Source of the DNA: Bog-473 sp963787485
GTDB taxonomy: Bacteria > Actinomycetota > Acidimicrobiia > Acidimicrobiales > RAAP-2
NCBI GenBank assembly: GCA_963787485.1
Contig: CAWBDF010000007.1
Location: forward strand, 1,054,001-1,118,000
Direction of reading: 5' to 3'
DNA length: 64,000 bases
Made by a program: the position numbers and the translations under genes. Below the pieces are notes generated by a model. It did no database searches. It was given only the letters and a program-made list of their open reading frames with translations, and was not told the DNA's origin. Every line of letters starts with the position of its first letter. The stretch's first letter is position 1. Shown here one piece after another: positions 18,717-28,969 of the stretch.

Positions 18717-19114
18717 GCAGTCCAATGGACCCTGTTCGGGGAATGTCCCGAAAATGCGCCCAACTCCGCGACCACATCGAGGCACCTGTTGTGTGCGACC
18801 CCTATCGGAGCATAAGACTGTCGGTGACGTCGTGCGCGGGCTCGGCCTCCCCGGTGGGACCGTGATCGTCGTCAGCTCGCCCAGCACCTCCGTTCTCGAT
18901 CAGCAACATGGCACGCGCTGCCTCGATCCGCTCCCATGCACCGACAGTCCTGGAGAACCGCTTGTCGCCCGATGTCCAGCCGTTGACGTTGCACGACATA
19001 CTGCCTTAATGTCTACGTCGTACACCAGCAGTTGGTGCCGCGAGGTCTGCTTCGAATGGCCCCTCGCTGATGCTGGCACACGATGAATGCGAACGTTGCA
19101 CAGGGGGATGAGTC
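18717..19114. other. Intergenic stretch, no confident gene
   Basis: About 400 bp between the GerW-like and P450 genes. A 65-codon reverse frame at 18802-18999 has a coding-like first half but only a weak RBS and no recognised family. Otherwise nothing is seen apart from the P450 RBS AGGGGG just before 19115. Confidence 0.4.
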
Positions 19115-20311
19115 GTGACTCTTGCACCATCGGCTGTGCATTTCGATCTGTACGACCAGGACACGTACGCTGCCCCTTACCCGGTGTACGATCGCCTGCG
19201 AGACGAGGCTCCGCTCTACTACAACGAGGAGCACGACTTCTTCGTGGTGAGCCGCTTCACCGACGTGGAGCGGGTCCTCATGGATCGTGAGACGTTCATC
19301 TCGTCGAAGGGGATGGTGCTGCCGATCCTCAAGGCGGACGTCGCCATGCCCGATGGGCTGTTTGTCTGTGAGGATGCGCCGCTCCACACGATCCACCGCG
19401 CTCTGATCTCGCGGGTGTTCACCCCGAAGCGCGTGAACGCCATCGAGCCGGAGATCCGGGCCTTCTGCTCCAACGCGTTGGACAAGTTCGTTGGTTCGGA
19501 CCGCTTCGACTTCGCCAAGGATCTCGGGGAGCAGCTGCCCATGCGGGTCATCGGCATGATGGTGGGCATCCCCGAGGAGGATCAGGCGGGGCTCCGTGAC
19601 CAATTCTACGAGGCTCTCCATGCGGCCACGGCCGATCCCGACAAGTCACCGTTCGAGGCGCTGACCCAGTCCGACCACTTGTTCGGCCAGTACATCGACC
19701 GGCGGGTCAAGAATCCCACCGACGACCTGCTGACGCAGATGGTCACCATTGAGTTCGAGGACGAGAAGGGCGTGACGCGGCGGTTGCGCCGGAAGGAGAT
19801 CGTCACCTTCCTGAACCTCGTCGCCAGCGCCGGATTCGACACGACGGGCCGGCTCATCGGATGGATGGGGAAGTTGTTGGCCGAGAACCCCGATCAGCGT
19901 AAGCAGTTGGTCGAGGACTCGAGCCTGATCCCAACTGCGGTCGAGGAGATCCTTCGGCTCGAGCCCCCTTCGTACCACATTGGCCGGTACGCAGTGGCCG
20001 ACACCGAGTTCTACGAGCAGACCGTGCCTGCTGGCAGCTCCGTGATCGCGCTCCCCGGTGCCGCCGGCCGTGACGAGCGGCGGTACGACGACCCGGATCG
20101 GCTCGACGTGCATCGCAACCCGGGCCGGATCCTCACATTCGGGATCGGTGCCCATCTGTGCCTGGGAGCCAACCTGGCCCGCCTCGAAGGCCGCGTCGCG
20201 TTGGAAGAGGTCCTGAAGCGGTTCCCCGAGTGGACTCTGGACGAGGCCAATGCCAAGTTGTCGGTGGGGATCGAAGTCCGGGGCTGGGAGAGCCTTCCAG
20301 TCTTCATCTGA
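19115..20311 (+). CDS. Cytochrome P450
   Basis: A soluble 398-residue haem monooxygenase. The haem-binding loop FGIGAHLCLG carries the thiolate C349. The I-helix oxygen-activating motif is AGFDTT near residue 245, and the K-helix ExxR is EEILR. The overall look resembles the CYP107/CYP125-style bacterial enzymes that hydroxylate terpenoids, steroids or fatty acids, but the subfamily cannot be set. No ferredoxin or reductase gene lies next to it. The downstream DHA2 pump and the surrounding SDR genes suggest a secondary-metabolite or xenobiotic pathway. Confidence 0.93.
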   Translation: MTLAPSAVHFDLYDQDTYAAPYPVYDRLRDEAPLYYNEEHDFFVVSRFTDVERVLMDRETFISSKGMVLPILKADVAMPDGLFVCEDAPLHTIHRALISRVFTPKRVNAIEPEIRAFCSNALDKFVGSDRFDFAKDLGEQLPMRVIGMMVGIPEEDQAGLRDQFYEALHAATADPDKSPFEALTQSDHLFGQYIDRRVKNPTDDLLTQMVTIEFEDEKGVTRRLRRKEIVTFLNLVASAGFDTTGRLIGWMGKLLAENPDQRKQLVEDSSLIPTAVEEILRLEPPSYHIGRYAVADTEFYEQTVPAGSSVIALPGAAGRDERRYDDPDRLDVHRNPGRILTFGIGAHLCLGANLARLEGRVALEEVLKRFPEWTLDEANAKLSVGIEVRGWESLPVFI

Positions 20312-20514
20312 GGTAGCGATCCGTCCCGTGGTCGCGGGATGAAGGATCTGGGTGACGGTGAGCATGTGCAGCGCATGGTTGATTTTGCGCTGCCCCGCCG
20401 GGAGCGGCGGCGGACGATCTGCCCACCAGACGGCCAGCACGACCGAGGTGAGGGCCCCGGTAGCGTGCTCTGTCGTGTCGTCGGGCCTGCTGTGACCAGC
20501 TTCGGGAAAGGTCT

Positions 20515-22077
20515 GTGACCGCCAACAGCATCGCCACGTCCAGACGGTCCCGGTTTCGTGACAACCCCCGGCTGACCTTGGTCGCCGTGGCCTTCGGCGT
20601 CATCATGGTCGGCGTCGACGGGACGGTCGTGGCCGTGGCCAACCCCTACATCGGCCGGGACCTGCACGCCTCGCTGGCCGACCTCCAATGGGTCACCAAC
20701 TCTTACCTGCTGGTCATCGCCGTGAGCCTCATTTTGGGGGGCAAGCTCGGCGACCACTTCGGCCGCCGCCGGGTCTTCTTACTTGGGGTGGTGGGGTTCG
20801 CTCTCACGTCGTTGTGCATCGGGCTGGTCGACACGATCGACGGCGTCATCGTGCTGCGCGGCGTCCAGGGCGCATTCGGGGCTCTCCTGCTGCCCAACTC
20901 GCTGGCCCTCCTGCGCACCGCCTACCCGGAAGACGAGCTGAACCGGGCCTTCGGTATCTGGGTCTCGGCCACCGCCATCGCCACGGCCGCCGGCCCGATC
21001 GTCGGCGGCTTCTTCGTCGAGCACATTTCCTGGCAGAGCGTCTTTTTCATCAACGTGCCCATCGGGGCGGTCGCCTTGGCCATTGGCGTGCTCGTGCTCC
21101 GAGAGTCCCGCGAGTCGGTTGCCCAACGCTTCGACGCCGGCGGGATCGCCACCCTCGGCCTTGGCCTCACGGCAATCGTGTACGGACTGATCAAGGCCCA
21201 AAGCTGGGGCTGGATGAGCACCGGCACCCTGACCCTGATCGGCCTGGGCCTGTTGCTCCTCGGGCTCTTCGTCGTGGTGGAACAGCGCAGCGCCCACCCC
21301 CTCGTCCCTTTGGGGATCTTCCGGGATCGCTCGGTCTCGCTCGGCACGGTGGTCGTGCTGTTGGACTTCTTCGCCCTCTTCGGCGTCCTGTTCTTCGTCT
21401 CGCTCTACCTTCAGAACGTCCACGGTTACAGCCCGGTGGCCGCCGGTCTGCGGCTGTTCCCCCTCACCATCACCTTCGCCGTGTCCAGCCCGATCGGGGC
21501 CCGGCTCACTGACCGGTTCGGTCCGTGGCTACCCATTACCGTCGGCTTGACCGCCTCGTCGGTCGCCCTGTTCAGTTTCGTAACCCTTCAGGTGAACTCG
21601 TCCTACCTCCACCTGTGGCCCCCGTTCATCCTGCTTGGCCTGGGCATCGGGCTGGTGGTCACGGCGGCCACCGACGCCATCGTCGGGAACACTCCCGAGG
21701 ACGACGCTGGCGTGGCCGGAGGCGTCCAGACCACGGCCATTCAGCTCGGGGGGGTGCTGGGCACAGCGGTCTGCGGCTCCATCCTTGGGCTCCGGGTGGC
21801 CAGTGCCCTCTCGGGCGACCTGGCCTCGAGCGGCGTCCCGGCCTCGGCGGCCCAGCAGGTGACCAAGGCCGCGGCCAATGTGTCCCAGGGCCTGGCCCCA
21901 GTCCCGGCCGGCGACACTGGTCGACTCGCCGCCGCCATCACCGAGGCCAGCCACGCGGCCTTCATGTCGGGGTTCCAGGTGGTCATGCTGGTCGCCGCCT
22001 CGGTGGCGCTGGCGGGGGCGGCACTGGGGCCCTTCGTGCGCCGGGGCCCCGTGCCGGCCGGCAGTACCGACCCTTGA
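20515..22077 (+). CDS. DHA2-family MFS drug efflux transporter
   Basis: A 520-residue proton antiporter of the EmrB/QacA type with about 14 membrane segments. The signature GVIMVGVDGTVVAVANPYIG in TM1 and GGKLGDHFGRRRVFLLGV in loop 2-3 are diagnostic, and ATAAGPIVGGFF matches motif C. Start GTG at 20515 follows GGGAAAGG. It may export a product or toxic intermediate of the neighbouring P450 and SDR enzymes, or act as a general drug pump. Confidence 0.9.
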   Translation: MTANSIATSRRSRFRDNPRLTLVAVAFGVIMVGVDGTVVAVANPYIGRDLHASLADLQWVTNSYLLVIAVSLILGGKLGDHFGRRRVFLLGVVGFALTSLCIGLVDTIDGVIVLRGVQGAFGALLLPNSLALLRTAYPEDELNRAFGIWVSATAIATAAGPIVGGFFVEHISWQSVFFINVPIGAVALAIGVLVLRESRESVAQRFDAGGIATLGLGLTAIVYGLIKAQSWGWMSTGTLTLIGLGLLLLGLFVVVEQRSAHPLVPLGIFRDRSVSLGTVVVLLDFFALFGVLFFVSLYLQNVHGYSPVAAGLRLFPLTITFAVSSPIGARLTDRFGPWLPITVGLTASSVALFSFVTLQVNSSYLHLWPPFILLGLGIGLVVTAATDAIVGNTPEDDAGVAGGVQTTAIQLGGVLGTAVCGSILGLRVASALSGDLASSGVPASAAQQVTKAAANVSQGLAPVPAGDTGRLAAAITEASHAAFMSGFQVVMLVAASVALAGAALGPFVRRGPVPAGSTDP

Positions 22078-22192
22078 GCCGGCCGACCTCCCTCCGTCCG
22101 CCACTGGTGCCGCTGCACAGCACCACCCAACAAGGATCAGCACGCGTAGTCTCAGAGCAAGTTTGAAGGACATTGGCTTGGACTCGTCATAG

Positions 22193-22990
22193 ATGGAGCG
22201 AGGTGATCCCGTGGGAATGCTCGACGCCAAGGTCGTGATCGTGACTGGAGGAGCCGGTGGCATCGGTTCAGGTACGTGCCGATTCTTGGCGCGCGAGGGC
22301 GCCTCGGTGGTCGTAGCCGATCTCCCTGCCATGAAGCCGTCAGCGCTCGCCAGGGAACTGGCGGAATCTGGCCATCAAGCTATCGGTGTCGAGGCTGACA
22401 TCAAAGACGAGGAGCAGGTCGAGGCCATGGTTCGGGCCGCGGTGGAGGCTTTCGGGCGGCTGGACGGTCTGCACGCCAACGCCGCCGCCACCTACTTGGT
22501 CCAGAACGACGGGTTGCTCACCGAGCTGTCGCGCGCCGTGTTTGAGGAGGCGTTTCAGGTCAACGTTCTCGGCACGTGGTGCTGCTGCAAGCACGCCATC
22601 CCGGTGATGCTCGACGGAGGCGGCGGTTCGATCGTCGCGACTTCGTCCGTCGCCGCCACCCACGCTGGGTTACAAAGAACCTCCTATGGCATCACCAAAG
22701 CGGCGATCGGCCAGCTGATGCGGACAGTGGCAACGCAGTTCGGCAAGCAAGGCATCCGCGCCAATACCGTTCTCCCCGGCCTCATCCTGCACCCCGGGGG
22801 GACGGCTCTGCTTCCCAAGGAATACACGCAATCGGTCTTGGACACAGCGCTCACTCCCGAACTCGGCGAGCCGGAGTCGATTGGGTCGCTCGTTGCGTAC
22901 CTGCTGAGCGACGCGGCCCGGTTCCTCCAAGGTCAGGAGATCCGCGTGGACGGAGGCCAGTACGTCCAAACCACGCCAGTCGGGTCGTAG
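22193..22990 (+). CDS. Short-chain dehydrogenase/reductase
   Basis: A 265-residue NAD(P)-dependent SDR. The cofactor motif TGGAGGIG lies near residue 19. The catalytic triad is Ser in SSVAA and YGITK. The usual NNAG is replaced by HANAAATY. A second start, GTG 22211, is possible. The C-terminal LQGQEIRVDGGQY is the classical SDR end. It ends 2 bp before the convergent lipoprotein hydrolase. Substrate unknown. Confidence 0.88.
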   Translation: MERGDPVGMLDAKVVIVTGGAGGIGSGTCRFLAREGASVVVADLPAMKPSALARELAESGHQAIGVEADIKDEEQVEAMVRAAVEAFGRLDGLHANAAATYLVQNDGLLTELSRAVFEEAFQVNVLGTWCCCKHAIPVMLDGGGGSIVATSSVAATHAGLQRTSYGITKAAIGQLMRTVATQFGKQGIRANTVLPGLILHPGGTALLPKEYTQSVLDTALTPELGEPESIGSLVAYLLSDAARFLQGQEIRVDGGQYVQTTPVGS

Positions 22991-22992
22991 CT

Positions 22993-24558
22993 TCAGCGAT
23001 CCTTTTGTGCAACTTGTGAACCAACTGCCGAGTGCAACAGCTCAAGGGCGTCGGCCGGAAGCAGGAAGCCGTGCGCGCGGTCCCTTTTCACCGCGCGGGC
23101 CCAGGCCGAGACGAACTGGCCGTGGTCCTCGTAGAGGCTGGCGAGATGAGCAGTGCTGTAGGGCACGGTGGAGCCGAAAAGGAAGCAGAAGCCCCCGCTG
23201 TTGCCTTGACCGCCCAGTGCAGCGACCGGCGCGTCCACCTGCGGGGTTCGTACGCCTCCGATTGCGTTTCCGTCTGCATCGAGCTTGTACACGACCGGCG
23301 AGACACGAGTCGTCGCCAATAGGGCAGCCCGAGGAGGCGGCGTACCGTCTACGACCCACCTGTTGAGCCAATAGACCGCGGCGTCGAGAGCCCAGTGCGT
23401 GCCACCCGTGTTGATGGGAACGGCGCAGTTGAACCCGCCCACGGGCGTGCGCGTCGGGTTCTGCATGGCAGCCAGGTTCTTCACGGCCCCTTGACCGTTG
23501 CCGGTGTCGCTGGGACCGATGGCGAGACCGTAATAGTCGTAGTGCGAGCTGCCAGCGACCTCCCAGAGGCGGAACCACTTTGGATTGCCGTAGTGCAGCC
23601 GATCAGTCAGGTTGCTGTTGGAGACGTCGGTCTCCGTCTCGAACTCAAGGACCGGAACGCCGAGGTCACTGCGGATCGTCGTCGGACTCGGGGCCGCAGC
23701 AGCGGGCTGTGGCGCCTGGGAGAGTGGTGCGCCGGTCCCAAATTGGCTGTGCACGAGAAAGCCTCCATAGACGCGCGCAATTGGCTGTACTGCATCGATG
23801 TACGTCATGAGGCGCCCGGCCGACTGCGACTCACCGGCTGCAATCAGCGTCTGCGGGCGCAATCCACCCAGAATCATCGGGCTATCGTCGCGAACTGCTT
23901 CGCCAGCCTGTGAAAATATGTCGAAAGAGAAGCTGTCGCCTGGGTGCGAGAGCGACGAATACTCCGCTGGATCGGCGGATTTCGCTGAGTCAACGCCAAC
24001 TTGCTGGGCGGACACTCCCACCCAGGCGAAGCCATCCCGGACCAATTCGTTGTGGGACAGCGTCCAGTCAGGACTGTCATCGGTCCCACCGCTCACGTTG
24101 AGCCACTCGACCACGACTGTACCGTTGAACTTCTTCGGGTTGATCGGGCGGTAGACGGCTATTCGTGTCTTATACGGAGCGCTCACACCAGTCGTAATCG
24201 TCCATTTCCCGTCGCTCGTGAGGGGATGCACGGGCACGTAGGAATGGGCGATACCCGAGACGAAGAACTGAGACTTCTCGTAGCCGACGTGTGACAGGTT
24301 GAAATTTGTGCCATAGAGAGTCTTGTTGAAGGTGGATGACCCGGCCGAAACGGGACCAGCGACAGTGACTCCGGATGCCGCGCGGGAGCTACTCGTCGAG
24401 TTCGAACTTGCCGATGACGTGGACGATCCCGAACTCAATGAAGCTCCGCACGCCATCAGAACGAGGCTCAGACCAAGGGTCGCGGCCACACGGCGTGCCA
24501 TACGTCGATGACGCCCCATTCTCCACGCACGTTCGCCGACGATCACCCCTGAGGTCAT
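22993..24558 (-). CDS. Secreted alpha/beta-hydrolase-domain lipoprotein
   Basis: A 521-residue protein whose start follows GGGGGAGG. The N-terminus is Arg-rich, followed by a hydrophobic core and the lipobox LVLMAC, so it is predicted to be exported and lipidated at cysteine 37. A Ser-rich linker then precedes an alpha/beta hydrolase domain of the large actinobacterial and proteobacterial type. The nucleophile is likely the first serine in AGESQSAGR; the His near SSHYDYYG or GGTHWALD is a candidate. It probably hydrolyses an ester outside the membrane. Confidence 0.75.
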   Translation of the reverse strand: MTSGVIVGERAWRMGRHRRMARRVAATLGLSLVLMACGASLSSGSSTSSASSNSTSSSRAASGVTVAGPVSAGSSTFNKTLYGTNFNLSHVGYEKSQFFVSGIAHSYVPVHPLTSDGKWTITTGVSAPYKTRIAVYRPINPKKFNGTVVVEWLNVSGGTDDSPDWTLSHNELVRDGFAWVGVSAQQVGVDSAKSADPAEYSSLSHPGDSFSFDIFSQAGEAVRDDSPMILGGLRPQTLIAAGESQSAGRLMTYIDAVQPIARVYGGFLVHSQFGTGAPLSQAPQPAAAAPSPTTIRSDLGVPVLEFETETDVSNSNLTDRLHYGNPKWFRLWEVAGSSHYDYYGLAIGPSDTGNGQGAVKNLAAMQNPTRTPVGGFNCAVPINTGGTHWALDAAVYWLNRWVVDGTPPPRAALLATTRVSPVVYKLDADGNAIGGVRTPQVDAPVAALGGQGNSGGFCFLFGSTVPYSTAHLASLYEDHGQFVSAWARAVKRDRAHGFLLPADALELLHSAVGSQVAQKDR

Positions 24559-25416
24559 GTCCTCCCCCTTGCCCGGAAGCCACCGCAGCCACGGGTGGTG
24601 CCCCTGTCCGGACGCGACTCACCCTGCCACAGACTGGGTGCCCGAATGCATCGCCGGGACGAGGAGCGTGTGAGCGTAGAAGGTGGACCCAGCCCCCCGT
24701 TGAACGGGCGGCCTCCCTCTCCAACGACGGACTCGCCCTTACGGATAGGCGAATGCAGGGCGGGCTCATTGGGCTTCGGAGATGAGAGCGTCTTGGCTAC
24801 GGTCTCACGGGATTCGATCGCCAGATGTGGGCCTTCGATGCGCGCGGCAACGAGAACGTTTGGCCCACCAGGGGAGCTGGCTGTCCGGCGCCGACGTCGG
24901 TGAGGAGGGCCGTGAGCAGCCGAGACCGTTCGCCATCGCCGTCTCGGCCTCCACTTCTCCGAGGCCCAGGACTTTGTCCACAGTGCGCGCACCGAAGGGA
25001 ACCAGCGGCGATTCCCGCGGGAGGTACTGAGGAGGGTCGCATTCGTCCGTGCCTCCCAAGCCGTGGGTATCTCCCTTCGGCACAGAGCATCAAAGACGCT
25101 CTCGACCGCCTGCCGGACGGTCGCGCCCCGTCCCGCCGGGATTGGGAACGGTTTTCTCGTCGTGGCGCGGCGATCTCGACCAGCGGATCATCGGCCTGCA
25201 GCCCTTCGGGATCGCACGGGCTGCATCGGGTGTGGATGCCTCTCCCTGGGTCTGTGCAAGCTCGTGAACCCTGACGACCTTCTGGGTCAACAAGGACCCT
25301 GGCGCGCAATCTGTGAGCGGCAACTCTGGTCCTGAGGGGTCCAAGTCCCGCAATGCTTAGCCTGTTGCACCGGCAGCACATCTGCTCCGACTCATTGACC
25401 CAGGGAGGACCACGCC
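24559..25416. other. Long intergenic stretch without a recognised gene
   Basis: About 860 bp. Open frames on both strands overlap and give Arg/Pro/Ser-rich products typical of antisense reading in GC-rich DNA. A few reverse-strand segments (for example LGLGEVEAETAMANGLG) look mildly coding but shift frame, so a decayed gene is possible. The SDR start at 25417 is preceded by GGGAGG. Nothing else is supported. Confidence 0.4.
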
Positions 25417-26151
25417 ATGACCCCGAGCACTGAGGAAACCTCCGGACGCGTTGCGGTGATCACCGGTGCCTCATCCGGTATCGGCGAGGCGACCGCACGA
25501 GCCTTGGCCGCAAGCGGTCTTCGTGTCGCCCTGCTGGCCCGTCGCGCCGACCGAATTCAGGCTCTGGCCGACCAGCTCGGAAGCGCAGCCCTCGCGATCC
25601 AGGCCGATGTCACTGATCGCGACTCGCTCGTTGCGGCGGCCGAGCGAGTCGCGAGCGAACTGGGCGGAACTGACGTCCTGGTCAACAACGCGGGGATCAT
25701 GCTGCTGGCCCCGTTCAGCTCCGAGCATCATGGTGACCACCGCCGAATGGTCGAAACGAACCTCCTCGGAGCCATGACCGCCACCGAGGTGTTCCTCGAC
25801 CAGCTCCGCCACAGCCATGGCGATCTGGTCAACTTGTCCTCGGTGGCCGGGCGTACTGCCCGGCCGGGTAACGCGGTCTACGCCGCAACGAAATGGGGCA
25901 TCAACGGCTGGTCGGAGTCGCTCCGCCAAGAGCTGCATGCCGAAGTTCGAGTCATGGTCATCGAACCGGGTGCTGTGGCCACGGAGCTGACGGACCACAT
26001 CACGGACCCCGACGCCAAGGAGGCGGCCCAGTACCTGTACGAGCAGGCGATTCCGGCCCAGGACATCGCTGAAATCATCGCCTTCGCCGTCACCCGCCCA
26101 GGCCGTCTCACGCTCAACGAGATCTTGGTGCGACCAACCGGACAGCGGTAG
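25417..26151 (+). CDS. Short-chain dehydrogenase/reductase
   Basis: A 244-residue classical SDR with a good GGGAGG RBS. Features are TGASSGIG near residue 18, NNAG, the catalytic Ser in LSSVAG, and YAATK. The C-terminus EIIAFAVTRPGRLTLNEILV resembles the YdfG/clavulanic-type SDRs that reduce or oxidise small hydroxy acids. It precedes a DinB-like gene on the same strand. Confidence 0.9.
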   Translation: MTPSTEETSGRVAVITGASSGIGEATARALAASGLRVALLARRADRIQALADQLGSAALAIQADVTDRDSLVAAAERVASELGGTDVLVNNAGIMLLAPFSSEHHGDHRRMVETNLLGAMTATEVFLDQLRHSHGDLVNLSSVAGRTARPGNAVYAATKWGINGWSESLRQELHAEVRVMVIEPGAVATELTDHITDPDAKEAAQYLYEQAIPAQDIAEIIAFAVTRPGRLTLNEILVRPTGQR

Positions 26152-26273
26152 TCCGAGGACTGAACTACGCGGCTCCGTGTCCTGCGGGGATGATCGGGCA
26201 CCTCGTTGCGAGGAGATGATGCAGTAACGGATGTGCGTGGCTTCGGGGGTGTCCTGGCGCTACGGTGGCGGCT

Positions 26274-26828
26274 ATGGGCGCGATTGCTGATCGTTTCCGG
26301 CGAGTGTCCGAGGATTTCACTTCACGGGTGACAGCAGTGCCACCCGAGCGCTGGTCGAACCCGTCTCCATGCGAGGGCTGGACGGCCCGTGACGTGGTGG
26401 GCCACATGGTGGGCAATGTCGGATTCTTCTTCAAGCTCGTGGAGAAGGAGCCGCCGCCGGGTCCATCAGTGGCGGACGACCCTGTCGGAGCCTGGTCGGT
26501 CGCCCGAGATGCTCTCCAGGGCGCGCTGGAGGATCCGGGGGTGTCAAGGAGCGAATACGACAGCCAAGCCATGGGCGGTCGAGGAACCTTTGAGCAGGCG
26601 GTCGACCGGTTCGGCACCTTGGACATTCTCGTGCACACCTGGGATCTGGCCCGAGCCGCCGGCCTCGACGAGCGGCTCCCTCTCGATGAGGTCCATCGGG
26701 TCTACGAGGCAGTGCTGCCAATGGATACGATGCTGCGCTCGCCGGGGGCATTCGGACCCAAGATCGACCCACCCGCTGGCGCCGACGAGCAGGCCCGCTT
26801 TCTGGCGTTTCTCGGTCGAAAGGTCTGA
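26274..26828 (+). CDS. TIGR03086/maleylpyruvate-isomerase-type metal-binding protein
   Basis: A 184-residue DinB-fold protein. RWSNPSPCEGWTARDVVGHM gives the first metal histidine, and DILVHTWDLARAAG gives the HxxD pair. Family members are thiol-dependent, mycothiol-linked enzymes or unassigned stress proteins. The ATG at 26274 is chosen; an in-frame GTG lies three codons earlier. It sits between two SDR genes on the same strand, though spacing of 80-120 bp leaves an operon uncertain. Confidence 0.8.
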   Translation: MGAIADRFRRVSEDFTSRVTAVPPERWSNPSPCEGWTARDVVGHMVGNVGFFFKLVEKEPPPGPSVADDPVGAWSVARDALQGALEDPGVSRSEYDSQAMGGRGTFEQAVDRFGTLDILVHTWDLARAAGLDERLPLDEVHRVYEAVLPMDTMLRSPGAFGPKIDPPAGADEQARFLAFLGRKV

Positions 26829-26906
26829 ATCCGGGGGTACTCCCTTTCATCCCCGGGATCGAGACCGAATCGGAGTCGGGCCCTCCCCCGATGCAATGAT
26901 GACGCG

Positions 26907-27644
26907 ATGGCGGTTCTATCAGGACGTGTAGCCCTCGTTACCGGGGCCTCCTCCGGTCTCGGAGAGCGATTCGCCGAGACGCTGCGCGGTGCGGGTGCCG
27001 AGGTGGTTGTCACCGCTCGGCGGAGAGATCGGCTGGTACGACTCGCCGAGCGCTCGGGGTCAGTCCTTCTCGCAGGCGACATCACTTCACCAGATCATCG
27101 TGTGGCACTTCGAGAAATGATCGCGGAGCGATTCGGACGGCTCGACATCCTCGTCAACAATGCAGGCATTTGCGACGAGGGACCGCTCGAGGACGAGACG
27201 CTCGAAGAGATCACGACGGTCATCCAAACGGATCTGGTAGCGGTCATTGACCTGTGCCGACTCATGGCTCCCTTGTTATTCCAGAGCGACGCCGCCACCG
27301 TGATCAACGTCGCATCCATATACGGACTGGTTGCATCTCGCGGTCCAATGGTGGCCTATAACGCCTCCAAGGGAGCGTTGATCAATCTGACCCGGCACCT
27401 TGCGGCGCAATGGGGGGCACACGGTGTCCGCGTGAATGCACTTGCGCCGGGCTACTTTCCAACCGAATTAACTGGCGGGCTCAACGATCCCAGCTTCGTG
27501 GCGAGCATCGAGACCAAATCGTTGTTGGGGCGGATTCCATCCATCGGCGAGCTGGACGGCCCACTCTTGTTTCTGGCATCGGACGCGTCGAGCTACGTCA
27601 CCGGACATACCTTGGTTGTGGACGGAGGTTGGACAAGCATCTGA
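26907..27644 (+). CDS. Short-chain dehydrogenase/reductase
   Basis: A 245-residue SDR with TGASSGLG, NNAG, catalytic Ser in VASIYG and YNASK, ending SYVTGHTLVVDGGW. It resembles the FabG-like class that oxidises or reduces 3-hydroxy/keto acyl or alicyclic substrates. It lies 78 bp after the DinB-like gene. No pathway can be fixed. Confidence 0.9.
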   Translation: MAVLSGRVALVTGASSGLGERFAETLRGAGAEVVVTARRRDRLVRLAERSGSVLLAGDITSPDHRVALREMIAERFGRLDILVNNAGICDEGPLEDETLEEITTVIQTDLVAVIDLCRLMAPLLFQSDAATVINVASIYGLVASRGPMVAYNASKGALINLTRHLAAQWGAHGVRVNALAPGYFPTELTGGLNDPSFVASIETKSLLGRIPSIGELDGPLLFLASDASSYVTGHTLVVDGGWTSI

Positions 27645-27734
27645 CCCCGACGGGTGCTCAGCCGGCTCGGTAACGTTCGCCCAAGCGGACGCGCCCGCTC
27701 TTGCGTTCGCGTGCCATCCGTGGGCAGCGGATGG

Positions 27735-28499
27735 TCATGCTCGGGAGGGTTTGGGCACCAACTTGTCGTGACGAAGGGAGGCCCAGCGCAGAAACACCAT
27801 GAGGCGGATGGCCCACCAGCCAGGGTCGATTTCACCTTTGGCCATCGACATTCGCCCCGAGGTCGCGGCGGCGTGGTGGTTGTTGTGGAGCCCCTCGCCG
27901 GCGACGAACCAGGCAAGCCATTGGTTGTTCGTCGCCAGGTTGTCGTGCGGGCGTTTCCCCCACTTGTGCCCGATGGCATTGATGGCACCGCCCCCGAGCA
28001 CGTACGTCGACGCGTGAACCACGGAGACGATCAACGCCATCTCCCATCCGAACAACCCGATCAATAGCGCCACGCCGAGCCCCAGACCGACGAGGGCGTG
28101 ATTGAACAGAACCTTGTCCCAGCGGTCGCTGGGGAGATCACGGGCGTAACGGGCCACAGCCCAAGGATCTCGGGCGACTCGTCGGTAGAGGAGGGCGTTG
28201 CCAAACTGAACGAGCGAGTAGCCAAACACGACAGGCGAGTGCGGGTCTCCCTCCTCGTCGGCATGGGCATGATGTTTGCGGTGTACCGCCACCCACTGGC
28301 GGGGCCGGGTTCCCGTCGACATCCAGATGAGGAACCGGCAGGCGAAAGCCACTGGGGATTTCAGGGCGATGGCCCGGTGGGCCAGAGTTCGATGCAGGTA
28401 CACCGTCGTGACGACGAAGGCGATTTGGGAGATCAGCAGCCCGATGACGGCGGCCTCTACGACCGCAGGCACGTCCACCAGTTTATCCCAGGCAACCAT
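27735..28499 (-). CDS. Membrane acyl-CoA desaturase
   Basis: A 254-residue integral-membrane di-iron desaturase of the stearoyl-CoA type. Three histidine boxes are complete: HRTLAH (36-41), HRKHHAHAD (73-81) and HNNHH (about 208). Four hydrophobic stretches flank them. At 254 residues it is shorter than usual because the N- and C-terminal extensions are missing; no fused rubredoxin or cytochrome b5 is present. It needs an external electron donor that is not encoded nearby. Confidence 0.88.
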   Translation of the reverse strand: MVAWDKLVDVPAVVEAAVIGLLISQIAFVVTTVYLHRTLAHRAIALKSPVAFACRFLIWMSTGTRPRQWVAVHRKHHAHADEEGDPHSPVVFGYSLVQFGNALLYRRVARDPWAVARYARDLPSDRWDKVLFNHALVGLGLGVALLIGLFGWEMALIVSVVHASTYVLGGGAINAIGHKWGKRPHDNLATNNQWLAWFVAGEGLHNNHHAAATSGRMSMAKGEIDPGWWAIRLMVFLRWASLRHDKLVPKPSRA

Positions 28500-28969
28500 C
28501 CCCGCCCGCCACCTCGGCGGGTTCTAAGCGGCTGGGTCAAAGCGTCCCACGAGTGCCAGAGGACGTTGCCAGACTGGGTCGTCGGTTGGAGGGCCCAGGT
28601 TCTGTCGGGATCCCGAGCCTGTGCGTGGGCTGTCGACAAACCACACTGAACAGGTGACGGCTGTACCTGCTTGAACGCAGTTCCCACGCAATCTCCGCGG
28701 ATCTCCCACCGTCGTGGGTGAGACGGACGGACTCGGATTTGGTTTCGTGAACTGGACTTTCAATCAATCTGAAGGCACGGCACGACTTCCGCAGCGTCGT
28801 CGAGGGCATGGGAAGTGCCACGCAGCGGCATGGGTCGGCCTGACCCTCCGATCGCTGATCGGTCCCGACCTTGCAGGGGATCTGGAGAATCGAGATACCG
28901 GGTCGGATGCTCGTTGGGCGGATCCCGCTGTACGTTGGGGGCCACACAGACAGCAAGGGGGCCATAGTC
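28500..28969. other. Divergent intergenic region between desaturase and dioxygenase
   Basis: About 470 bp with no convincing gene on either strand. A hairpin CCCAC/GTGGG lies near 28706-28720. It probably contains the promoters of the two divergent genes, but no clear -35/-10 pair stands out. Confidence 0.4.
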